Below, one piece after another: positions 21,092 through 31,279 of a stretch of DNA of 64,000 bases. The DNA is from Lasiosphaeria ovina. Its lineage: Eukaryota > Ascomycota > Sordariomycetes > Sordariales > Lasiosphaeriaceae. A model generated the notes under the pieces. The model made no database searches and was not told the DNA's origin. It saw only the letters and a list, made by a program, of their open reading frames with translations. The stretch is taken from assembly GCA_033439765.1 (NCBI GenBank), contig JAULSN010000013.1, positions 248,001 through 312,000 of the forward strand, written 5' to 3'. Position 1 is the stretch's first letter. The number at the start of each line of letters is the position of its first letter. The translations under genes and the position numbers were made by a program.

Positions 21092-21523
21092 CCGGCCGGC
21101 ACCTCTGCCGGAGGGAAGCGGGGGTGGAGGGGTCCGAGGCTCGGGACGACCCTCTAGTTAAGACGGGGCATGCCGCGGCAGTCAGGCGTAGCACATCGGG
21201 TGTGGGGAAATAAGCGCCAAACAGCTGTCATTGCCGGTGAAAGCCCAGGGCTCCAGTAATAAGGTTTGAACCCTGTAAGGTAGTGCAAGTGCAACTGAGT
21301 CATGGCTCGCAAGGGTTAGGGAGCTACGCCGGGAGCGACGAAACGGCCGAACCTTAAAATAAGGTGGGCACGTAATCTAGGGAAGCGACACCTAGCCTCC
21401 CTCAAGCTCAGTGGCCCGGCCAAGGCCCGTCGGCACCCCTCTCCGGCGGGATGCGGGGGTGAGAGAGAGTCCGAGAATCGGGACGAGCCTCTGGCAATTC
21501 CCGTAGATGATGTCACGGCAGGC
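21092..21523. repeat. Diverged direct repeat pair (transposon relic?)
   Basis: Copy A at about 21092-21186 and copy B at about 21424-21523 share an ordered set of blocks: CGGCACC, CCGG-GGGA, GCGGGGGT, GTCCGAG, TCGGGACGA and CCTCT, then a CACGGCAGGCA-like end. They are roughly 330 bases apart and differ at many positions. No coding capacity is left between them. Confidence 0.45.
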
Positions 21524-21534
21524 AAGAAGCTGTA

Positions 21535-21570
21535 GCAGTGGCAGTGGCAGTGGCAGTGGCAGTGGCAGTG
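21535..21570 (+). repeat. GCAGTG microsatellite
   Basis: Six perfect tandem copies of GCAGTG, immediately after copy B of the diverged repeat. Confidence 0.9.
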
Positions 21571-22550
21571 GCACGGGGTGTGGGGTAGGAGCCACCACGC
21601 GACATAAACGAATATTAATTGCAAAATCCATCGAACGACCCCGTACGGTACGGCCCCGCCCCCATTCTTCTCCCAATCCTATATCTGCAAAGCCAACTCA
21701 CCGGTCTCCGCACATATCCCCGCTAAACCAGGAAAGATCGTCTCTCGCACTCGCACTAAACTGCCTAGAAGAACAACGGCGTCTAAACAACCAACCCACT
21801 AGCTCGTCGAGACCAACAGCGTCTTGAAGGCCAACTGCGACCTCAAAACCAACGACATGCGCAGCTGTCGTATACCCCCCAAGGTCCAGACAGTAAACAA
21901 CCGCTACGCGCTTAGGAAACAACTGGATGCGCGAACCCCACGGCCTGTAAACTGTGAATGTGAAGTATGGCTGCATCCTAACTGAGGTAATGGACATTTA
22001 AAACCAGGACTACCAGATTACATGCTAAAACTTAACTGCATAGAAGTCGGTGGAACTGGCAGTGTCCCGTCACATGGGACAGGGGTAGAGCTCAATTGGA
22101 AATGGTTCGGATTCCTAATCCTTCCCGTTCTTACGGAGATCGCCACGAAGCTGTAGTTAGGACGAGCGGAAGGCTCACAGTGGTTCTACGCGTCCTGCAG
22201 ACTTGAGCTGCACAGGGTGCATAATCTGGCCGCATAATCTGCAGTCCACCACTCCCCCGCAGGCTTGGCGATTACTAAGTGGGACAGAGGCGAATTCTGA
22301 GGTGAGCAGGAGCACCTGGGGAGACAGACTGTGGAGGGTGGAAAGCGAAACTTGATCCCGGGAGGGCAATAAGCTCGGCCCAACTACATTAGAAACACGT
22401 ACCTTAAAGTTCTTACCGTCTTACCCGCCGAGACATATATGGGTCTCTTGGCCCCCGGGTGCTCCTAAATACAGCCAACGAACCAGACGACCCAAGCAAG
22501 CAGTATACTGCATTAGGTAACTGGTAATTAGCTGCCATTAGGTATTTTCC

Positions 22551-24202
22551 ATGTCTTCGCCAAGCCTGCCCTTCAGTAATAATGGCCAGAGCGAAGAGGG
22601 CCAGCTCGCGCAGAGCCGAGCCGGCAGCGACAGCACCGACAACGACAGCAACAATACCAACAACAACAACAACAACAACAACGCCAACACAAACATCAAC
22701 AATAACGGCAACCCTTCCAAGACGGACCGGGTGCGCTCCGCCTGCAATGCGTGCCACCAGTTCAAGATCAGATGCTCGGGCGGGGCGCCGTGCCAGCCAT
22801 GCCGGGACTCGATGTTCCTGTGCACGTACAGCCCGGGCCGGAGGCTTGGGCGGCCCAAGGGGAGCAAGAACAAGCGGACGCTGATGCAGGGGCAGCAGAA
22901 CAACCCCAAGCAGAAGCAGCCCGACGCGGCGGAGCAGCTCGTCGAATACACGACCACCACCACCACCACCACCAGCAGCCACAACGCCGGCGACTACATC
23001 ACGGCGAGCATGCCGCCGCTCTCGCACCACAGCCACAGCCACAGCCACGCCGAAGCGGCGGCAATGGACATGGAGTACGACCTCGACGGGTCGTCGACCA
23101 GCGGCGGCGCGGCGGGAACGCTGGAGGACGAGCTCGACTTTGACCAGAGCGCCATCCTGGGCGTGCCGTCGTCGGTGCCGTCAATGTTTGCCGGCGCGGG
23201 CAGCCGCTCGCTGAGCCTGGGCACCCGACCCGAAGACGCACACCCCACGCGAGTAAGTCTTGTCCCGCCTTGGCCGCTTGGCCTGCTTGGCGGCAGAGTC
23301 AATTATCTCTTGGTATTGCTCGGCGCTGACTCTTGGCCCTGCCCCCCTCTCGCCGCCGTGATCAAAAGTGGATGGCTGCAGCGCTCACCAGCCCGTACCG
23401 CGGGCAATCGTTTTCGTTTGACGCGTCCGACGTGTTTCACGGCGGCAGCGCGTCGACAGGATCCGTCATGCACCACGGCAGCCTGCCGCCGATCGACCCG
23501 GCGCTGGCGGAGCTGTTCCAGACGGGGTCGGGGCGGTCGTCGGAGGCGAGTTCGGCGGGGGGCGGGTCGTCGCCGTACTGGGCAACGCCCACGGCGGCGG
23601 CGGTGGCGGCGAGCCCGATGTGCTCGTGCATCCAGCAGCACGCGCGGCTGGTGTACGAGCTCGGCACGCTGCAGGAGGCGCACGACAAGGCCACCGACGT
23701 CGAGCGCGTGCTGACGGGCGTGCAGCTGGCGCAGGGCCCGTGGCAGAACCTCCTGCAGTGCCCGTGGGGCCGCCACTGCGACCACCACCGCGAGGCGTTT
23801 TTGCTGTTCAGCCTCAGCGTGCGCATCCTGCTGTCGTCGCTGCAGAAGGTGCAGTCGGGCGTGAAAGCGCTGTCGCGGCCGGGGACGCGGGGCGGTGGGG
23901 GAGGCGCGGGCTCGGCGGAGCGGGCGGCGGCGGCGGCGGAGGCGGGGCTGGCTTCGTCTTCGTCGTCGTCGTCGCTGCTGTCGCTGTCGGGCGGGGATTT
24001 GGATGTGACGCGGGTGTCGGTGGGCGGGTTCGAGGTGACGGGCGACACGAAACTGGAGGTCATCTCGGTGCTGGTCAAAGGCGCGCTGCAGTCCATCCTC
24101 TCGGCCGTGTCGCAGCTGCACCAGACGCCCGACACGGGGTCCGCGCACATCGACGCGGCGGTGAATGACATCCAGGCGCTGCTTAACCAGCTGGCTAGGT
24201 GA
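22551..24202 (+). CDS. AflR-type Zn2Cys6 transcription factor
   Basis: Two exons, 22551-23252 and 23369-24202, encode 511 residues. The intron has GTAAGT and AAAAG borders and keeps the frame. The binuclear cluster is exact: Cys65-x2-Cys68-x6-Cys75-x5-Cys81-x2-Cys84-x6-Cys91, followed by a basic GRRLGRPKGSKNKR extension as in AflR-like regulators. Before it is an Asn-rich run and after it Thr and His/Ser runs. The C-terminal half (CIQQHARLVYELGTLQEAH... WQNLLQCPWGRHCDHHREAFLLFSLSVRIL) matches the aflatoxin-regulatory-type domain with conserved Cys residues. Such proteins are pathway-specific activators of polyketide clusters. It is the likely main activator here, binding CGG-containing sites; that is inference. 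Confidence 0.9.
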
Positions 24203-26322
24203 TGGTGGGACTCACCAATACTGACGACTGACGACTGACGACGACCATGACCAAACAAACCGACTTCTGTTCAGACTTGGACATGCGTGTTTAACCAAAC
24301 GCATCACGATGCTCAGATGGTGTAGACAAGACTACAAAAACAAAACAAGGAAGGCAACGGTGGCCGTAGAGCTGGCACATGTCTCCCATCACGATAATTA
24401 GATTGGAGGTCTAGATTGAGATTTCAACGAATATATTTCAAAATTTTCGACGCTTTTTTTATGTCTTTATGTTCCGAGCGGCGGTCAAAGTCGTCGGACT
24501 TAAGTTCTTTTAACAACCCACGGTAGGTCCCAGTCCCTACGTGTCACAGCCTAATCAAACAACTCATCAAACTAATCGAGTTTATTCCGCTCCATTGCAA
24601 CTCGCGTATGGCTCAAAGGCCTCCCATCAAGTTTTTCCTGTGACATGGACGCGGGCGGGCGTGTGTGAACGTAGCAATAGAGTATAGCTAGCGCCGCCGG
24701 CACAGTACCTGGCGGGAGCCCGCAAACAAGCTCAATTTAGCGTGCGCCACGGCTTGGCTGGTGTACCCCCCCTGCCACAACCCGCTGACAGGGGTCCTGA
24801 TTTGGAAAAGATGCCAAGACGGCTCTTCATTGGGAAATGGGAAAGGATTGGCAGAACCGTCCTCGTTCTGGAAAGGATCGTCTGAATCGTCAACCGCCTT
24901 GCGAAGGAGTGGCTGCCCTTCGTTGACTTTTGCGAGAGGAAGTCCGAAGCGCGCCGGCTCCCCTCCACTCTGGGGGAACACCGCTAAATTACAGGGCTTG
25001 GTCCCCTGAAACTCGGCGCTCAACGACGCCCGCGGCGGCGTCTCATCGATTCCCTGGCACGCCCCACCCGTTATCGGCCCCCTTGTTTAAGACTCGGGGT
25101 GGCCGGGTCTTGCGGCGGTCGCAAGTTTGCCCTCCGGCCCCCAATGTAGGTGGGTTTGTAATTACCGTGGTATTTACAAAGACAGCTGCAAAATGCAATC
25201 TGGCGATTATCAATAAAGTCAAAACAAGGGTGTGCGGTTTAGTCAAGATGCGTTTCGACGTAAGTGGCTTGGCTTGTTTTGCCAGCACGTGCGTGTGAAG
25301 CAAGACAGGCGCCATCCCGCGTAAAGGAGAAAAAAATTGGCGGCGGGAGAGCGGGCACGCGGGTCGGATCGGAAGCCTGGTTGGGGCCGGGGCGGATGTG
25401 CCGGCAGCCTGCTGCATTTCTAGTCTACCTAATTAGTATGCAAGTTCAGACGAACAACAAACTCTACTATGGGCTGCACACACCCCAGTCGCCGTATCCT
25501 TCCGAGCTGCTTGCGCTTGCATTGTGTTGGCTGGGGTCTCGCGTTTGTCGCCTTCAACGGCGGTCGGTGCCCTCCCCTCCCCGGTTGATCGTCCTGCCGG
25601 CCAACTCATTGAATCCCCATCCCTGCCCGCCTTCTGCAGCCGAGTGGTAGCGCCTGTGGCCCCTGACGTGCAGATGTCTATCTCCTTGACGTGCAGAGCC
25701 TGGGTGGGATCGTAGGACAGAAATTGACACGCCGTCTGACAGCTTTGTTGGCGGTTGTTGGTACGCCGCGTGCCTCGTATGACCGACAGGCAGACAGGCG
25801 GGGCATGCACAGCGCACAAGAATAATCCCTATTGGCCTGCCGGCTGGTCCCGGCCCGCCGTTCGCCCCCTGGCAGACCGGAGCGGCGGTGGAAAGACAAT
25901 GGCCAAGACGTCTTATATCCGTGGGCGAAACGCGACCAACCCGGGCTCCTGGACCAAGAAAAAGTTAATTCTCTCTGCGGGAGGTCGCACTCGGCCAATT
26001 GTTTGAAACTGCCCTGGGTAAATTAAGCACGAGCGAGCCGGGTTCGCCTTCCGCGCCGGAGCAACTTATCCCCTCTTGACCAAAGGCTGCTTTTTTTTCG
26101 CGGCGGTGCACGCGTGCATGTATGTCTCTCCGTGTCTCAGTCTCGGCCTCAGTCTCAGTCTCTGTCTGTTTTGACGCGTTGTAAATACTCACAACTCAAC
26201 ACTGTCACTGCCAGCCCTAGCTGAGAGGTCAGTCAGCCAGTCAGTCAGCCAGCAACTAATTAGTCTAGAGCCGGCTTAAATTGGGTCTCTGCAAGCCAGT
26301 CGTTAATCGCTAAATCCTCACC
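24203..26322. other. Intergenic stretch of 2.1 kb
   Basis: No gene recognised. Overlapping frames of up to 128 codons on both strands lack family features. CAGTCAGC-type short repeats occur just before the MFS start at 26323 (GTCAGTCAGCCAGTCAGTCAGCCAG region, 26230-26253), probably in the 5' untranslated leader. Confidence 0.5.
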
Positions 26323-27857
26323 ATGAGCGACGCCCGGGACGCGGAAAAGGACGCCGGCGGCCTTGGCCCCGGCGACGGCGGCATCTCGGACTCGACCACG
26401 GCCACGTCGACGCCGCCCAAGGGGACGACGCCAACCCCGACGCTCGCCGAGCCCGCCGGGGGAACCACAATACCAGCGCCAATGCCCGCCGCAGCGCCCG
26501 CCGTCCCGCCCGAAGAAGGCGTGCGTGGCTGGATCTGCGTGGTGGGCGCGTGGATCTGCCTGTTCTGCACGTTTGGCTTTCTCGCGGCCATCGGCGTGTT
26601 CCAGACCGTGTACCAGGAGACGACGCTGCGCGACTACTCGTCGTCGGACATTGCGTGGATCTTCTCGGTGCAGCTGGCGCTGATGTGGGCGCCCGGCCCG
26701 CTGTTTGGGCGGCTGATCGACACCTTCGGCCCGGCCCCCGTGCTGTATCCCGGCGCCGCGCTGTGCGTCTTCGCCCTGTGCATGACTAGCTTGTCCACCC
26801 GCTACTACCAGATCTTCCTCAGCCAGGGCCTCGTGTTTGGCGTCGGGTCCGGCGCTGTTTTCACCGCGGGTCTAGTCTGTGTTGGTCAGTGGTTTGTCAA
26901 GCGGCGGGGCCTGGCCGGCGGCATCGCGGCCTCCGGCAGCAGCATGGGCGGCGTCATCTTCCCCGTGATGTTGAACCGGCTGCAGGCCGACATTGGCCTG
27001 CCCGGCGCCCTGCGCTACAGTGCCCTGCTGATCGGCGTGCTGCTGGCCTCGTCCATCTTCATGGTGCGCGCGCGCCTGCCGCCCAAGAAGTGGGACCCCA
27101 AGGTCAAGTGGTTCGACTTCTCCCTGTTCGGCCAGAGGCAGTTTGGCTTCTACTCGGCCGGCACTTTCCTGACCATGTGGGGGCTCTGGGGGCCTTTTGA
27201 CTTCATCTCCAGCATGGCGCTGCAGCAGGGCTTCTCGCCGGACCTGGCTCTCGGGCTGGTGTCCATCATCAAGTACGTTGTTCGAAAACACACTCTTCTA
27301 CATGCCTGGCCCGACCGACACTGACCACGAGCCCGTAGCGCCACGTCCATCCCCGGCCGCGTGCTGCCGCCCTTCTACGCGGACCGCATCGGCTGCTTCA
27401 ACGTCATCACGGGCTGCTCGCTGCTGACAGGCGCGTCGATCCTGGCGCTGTGGCTGCCCTTCAACTACCACGCATCGCACGCCGGTGTCATCGTGTTCGC
27501 GGCCGTCTACGGCTTCGCCAGCGGCGCCTTTGTGTCGCTGCTGATGCCGTGCGCCGCCAAGGCCGGCAGCATCGAGACCATTGGCCAGCGCTTCGGCACT
27601 TTCCAGGTCGTCATGGCTCTCTCGTGCGTTCCTTCCTCCCTGCTGAATTAACCAAAGGGTGATGTGAGCTGACGAGTGACACGCAACAAAGCACTCTCAC
27701 AGGCCTGCCCATCATGGGCGCCATCCTGGGCCGCCAGAACAACACCGATTTCTCTGGCCTGCAGCTGTTCTCAGGCGTGTCTTGCCTGGCGGGGGGCGCG
27801 CTGCTTATTCCGGCCACGTATTTCCTGCGGCTGCAGCTCGGCACGTGGAAGGCGTGA
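26323..27857 (+). CDS. MFS monocarboxylate transporter-like protein
   Basis: Three exons, 26323-27272, 27339-27623 and 27692-27857, encode 466 residues. A Pro/Thr-rich cytosolic tail leads into GVRGWICVVGAWICLFCTFGFLAAIGVFQ, the classic TM1 of fungal monocarboxylate-permease-like MFS proteins. It is followed by FSVQLALMWAPGPLFGRLIDTFGP and WFVKRRGLAGGIAASGSSMGGVIFPVM. The second exon resumes with SIPGRVLPPFYADRIGCFNV. The third exon gives STLTGLPIMGAIL, as in the family. About 12 TM helices are expected. The natural substrate of these proteins is usually unknown; in clusters they may move intermediates or products. The intron 2 acceptor at 27691 was chosen because it alone restores the family motif. 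Confidence 0.87.
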
Positions 27858-28894
27858 GCTGCGCGGCGCTGAAAGTTGCGATCCTGGCAACAGGTGTCGG
27901 GCTGCAACGTTGAGCACCTTGTTTGTCAACATCGTGGTGCAACTGTGGCACTGGTCTAGATAGACATGAATGCAAACGTGTTGGCCAAGTTACCGGTTTT
28001 TGGCGGTGAGATCCAAAGGAAGCGTCGTGTTTTAGCCGTGACGGGCAGCAAATGGTGCGGCTCTGCATGCAGGGTCTGATGTCGGCTACCTGCAGTGTAT
28101 CTCTTGTCAGCTGCATGAAGCGTGTCTGTGTCCCAAGGCACGCTGCTGTGGAAGGGCGCTGCTGTGCAACTCCACGATGCCCGTGGATGCGCAACAGCGC
28201 CAAGACTCAGGAGGTGGAGCCGAGACCTGTGAGTGTGCCGGCTTCCGTGCATATCACCTTACTCAGGCCCCATGGTGTTACGATGTGCATGTCCGGGCAA
28301 GATCTCGGACTCCGACCCGATTCCAGAGGCCAGCAGGCTCGTCACCTTACCTAACCCAGCCGCAACATCGTCACCTGCAAGCAGCGCTGAGACGGCACAG
28401 TCCTGGTATTATACGCAGGGAGCGTTGGCTTACCGTTGCAATGGATTTCGTACCCGGACGGATACTGTATGTGGCACACGGTTGCAATGACTGATCCATA
28501 CAGCCAGGCCAAGCCAAGTCAAAGTATGCGTGTTCGCTTCGTCGGGTATTCGGCACTCCATCCTTGACCGCCTTGCCACAGACCGAACAAGCCAGGGACG
28601 CAACAAAGTGACATGTCAATTACCATGTAGTATTTCGTCTGCTCAAGGAGACTCTGCTTAAGGAGGACTTCCGCAGTTGGCTCTACCACAAAAGTGAACG
28701 GCTTATACCTACCCACCACCACTCACACAAAAGGTGAACAAAGGTAATACTCCGACAGAGTGATACCGGGCGACTCACGAACCTTACCACCGCCATACAA
28801 GATCAAAGTTTTCGCCAGGGCAAATAAAGTCGTTTATCACTTGTATTCAACCAATAACATGTCTTATTTGCCTTCACTTCCCTTACCTCCCGAC
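27858..28894. other. Convergent 3' intergenic stretch of 1 kb
   Basis: Between the 3' ends of the MFS and MpaB-like genes. Frames of up to 132 codons overlap and show no conserved features. Nothing else seen. Confidence 0.5.
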
Positions 28895-30312
28895 CTATTT
28901 CTGCGCAAACGGACACTTGGCAGACCCACGCCCCTTCATGAACTCCACCGTGGCACTCATCTCCTCCAGCCCCTTGCCCTCCTGGGGCACCGGCCCGATG
29001 GTCTCGAGCGAGTAGCCTTGCGGGTGGAACCTTTCGCCCTGGGTGCCGGGCGCCCTGCCGCCGAGCGCGCGCACGAGCAGCGCCGACGGCCGCCACTTGG
29101 CGCCGAACGTCGGCTTGACGTACCACGGTTGGAACCCCACGTGCTCGAAGTTGTACAGCCCCGTCGCCGGGTTCGGCTGCTCGTCGACGGCCTTGACGGC
29201 CCAGAACGACGGCCGCGGCAGGCAGAGGTGCCGCAGCACCAGCTTGCGCACCAGGCTGAATGCCTCCAGGTACAGCATGAGGACAGGCCCCGGCGGTTCG
29301 AGGCTGATTAATTGAACAAAGTGTCAGCAAACAGCTGCGCCCACACGGCCGGGTGGTCATGTCTTCAGTGCTTTAGTCCCAACCTACTATAGCGACGTCC
29401 GCATCGTCGTGTCGAGGTTGGAGCCCAGGATCTTGCGCACGAGGGTGGTGACGGCGCGGGGCATGGCCGACGTGGCCGAGTCGACGTAGACGCGGACGTA
29501 CTGATCACCAGTAGGCACGGGGCGGGCGACGGCCTCCTCGTGGGCGACGGTCCAGTCCCTCAGCTCGGCGGCGAAGTGAGCGCCGTCGCGCCAGCCGCCG
29601 CCGCCGCCGCCGCCGCCGGGGCCCGACGGTAGCGCGTCCAGCGGGATGCCCATGTCCTCGCCGAGGTGGCGGTGGAAGATGCCGATGGCGCAGCGCTCGA
29701 CGTCCGTGAGGCGGCGCCACTCGCCGCCATCAACAATGCGGTACATCTCCACCACGTTGGACCCCAGCGTGTGCAGCAGGTCGGCGTCGAGGATCTTGCC
29801 GGCCTTGCGGTACCGCGCGTGCAAGAAGTTCATGCGCGCCACCGCCTGCATGTACCGCTCCGACGAGCGCGGCTTGGACTGCACCTCGCGCAGCAGGATC
29901 TCCGTGTCGACGGACCGCCGCCCGGCGTTGCGTCTCGTGTTTTGCCCCGTGGCCGCGAACAGCCGGGACATTGTCGGGATCGCGCCGGCCTGGTACGCAG
30001 TGTAAGCGATGTTGTTGTTAGCAAGGCGCCCGGGCGAGAGTCCAAGGGGGGGCAAACAACCTTGAGCAGCGCAATCCTGCGGGCCTTGTTCATGGCGTAG
30101 GGGAACTCGAGCTCTTGCAGCTGGGCCATGATGTCGTATGCCTCGTCTGTCGTCATGCTTGACAGGGGCCTCTTTCCATGCGCGAAAGCGGCGCCGATGC
30201 TGGAGGCGCGCTGGTATCGCATGGACCGCACCAGGAGCAGGTAGGCCAGCCCGAGCACAACCAGAATAGCCGAGCAGTGGTTTCCCAAGCTAGCCGGTAG
30301 CATCGCAGCCAT
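28895..30312 (-). CDS. ER-bound oxygenase, MpaB-like (DUF2236 / rubber-oxygenase-like)
   Basis: Three exons on the minus strand, 30061-30312, 29388-29989 and 28895-29303, join in frame to 420 residues. An N-terminal membrane anchor (SAILVVLGLAYLLLV) is followed by the family start FAHGKRPLSSMTTDEAYDIM and QELEFPYAMNKARRIALLK. After intron 1 come GAIPTMSRLFAATGQ, SVDTEILLREV, ARMNFLHARYRKAGKI and DVERCAIGIFHRHLGEDMGIP. These blocks and the length match MpaB, the ER oxygenase that cleaves the terpenoid side chain in mycophenolic acid biosynthesis, and distant heme-containing latex-clearing proteins. A Gly-rich insertion from a GCC repeat follows residue 215 or so. No prenyltransferase is in the window, so its substrate may be a polyketide alkene rather than a terpene chain; that is inference. 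Confidence 0.85.
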
Positions 30313-31279
30313 TTTGTCTCTGACGAATGATATTGCCGGTCAGACTTAAGTAAAGCTAAACACCAGTTGTCTTTCTCGGGAGGCGCTCAGATGGACATGG
30401 AGACATTGCTAGAAAGACTTGCGAGTTATGAACAAGTTGTGTCTGTCTCATGCCCGCCACGGTGTGGAAACGTGCCTCGGCTGGAAACTCGGTGGACCGC
30501 GGCAGACCCGCAATTATCTGTCTGTGCCGGTTGGGTTCAGGTTTGTTGAGCGACAGGTTTAGTGGCAGCAGGGGTTCGCATGCCATCATAGCACGGCCGG
30601 TTGGACTGCCCAGCCTTGGCGAGACCTTTGGTGGAGCAGATTAGTACTCTGATTGGGCGGAGAGTGTTTGAGTGCCGATAACTGTTGGCATCTCCCAAAT
30701 GTTCGCCTAACTTGTAACTTGTTGGCCTGTATTGTTGGTGAGCACGACAGAGTGACTGACGGGGCGGGGTTGATGCTGCCACTCCGAATCACATGCCATT
30801 CATTTGGTCTTGGAATGGTATACAGGGGCATCACATCACATCGCTGTGGGCTTGTGATCATCTCATCAGAATGGAAACTACAGGGGCGTGAATTGGTTAG
30901 GGCCGTATCTCTGTCGTTGCATGTAATTGCATGCAAAGAACCCGTTACAAAAACAGCAAAGAAAAAGGTACAACAAGTTGCTTTGCGTTGCTTTGCTTTG
31001 CTCCTGGGATTTTAAGTAATGAAAAGAAAGAAAAAATCGTACTACATTGCATTACAATAGGCAAGGATGTACATAGCCCCGTTGCTGCTCTTGGCCCCTG
31101 AGCTCCTGACCGCTGCTCTCTAGTCTCTAGGTGAAGTTGGAGATTTTGACGAGAATGTTACGGAACAGATGTCAATGTACTAGCACAGCACAGCCAAATA
31201 GCACGAAACAAAGACACCATAGGAGACTAAATTAAATAAATACGTTTCTTATTCTAATTACAACCCAATACGGTATCTA
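30313..31279. other. Intergenic stretch, no gene
   Basis: Promoter side of the MpaB-like gene and 3' flank of PKS1. AT-rich with A-runs near 31020-31250. No coding or RNA feature recognised. Confidence 0.55.

Larger units (their letters stand above)
19308..22550. other. 3.2-kb intergenic stretch with an old repeat relic
   Basis: No convincing gene in 3.2 kb. From about 20.9 to 21.6 kb the DNA becomes GC-rich and contains two diverged direct copies of one segment (see the repeat entry) and a GCAGTG microsatellite. The style resembles the 5' untranslated part of a fungal non-LTR retrotransposon, but no reverse transcriptase frame is present. The last 0.5 kb is likely the promoter of the Zn2Cys6 gene at 22551. 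Confidence 0.5.
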
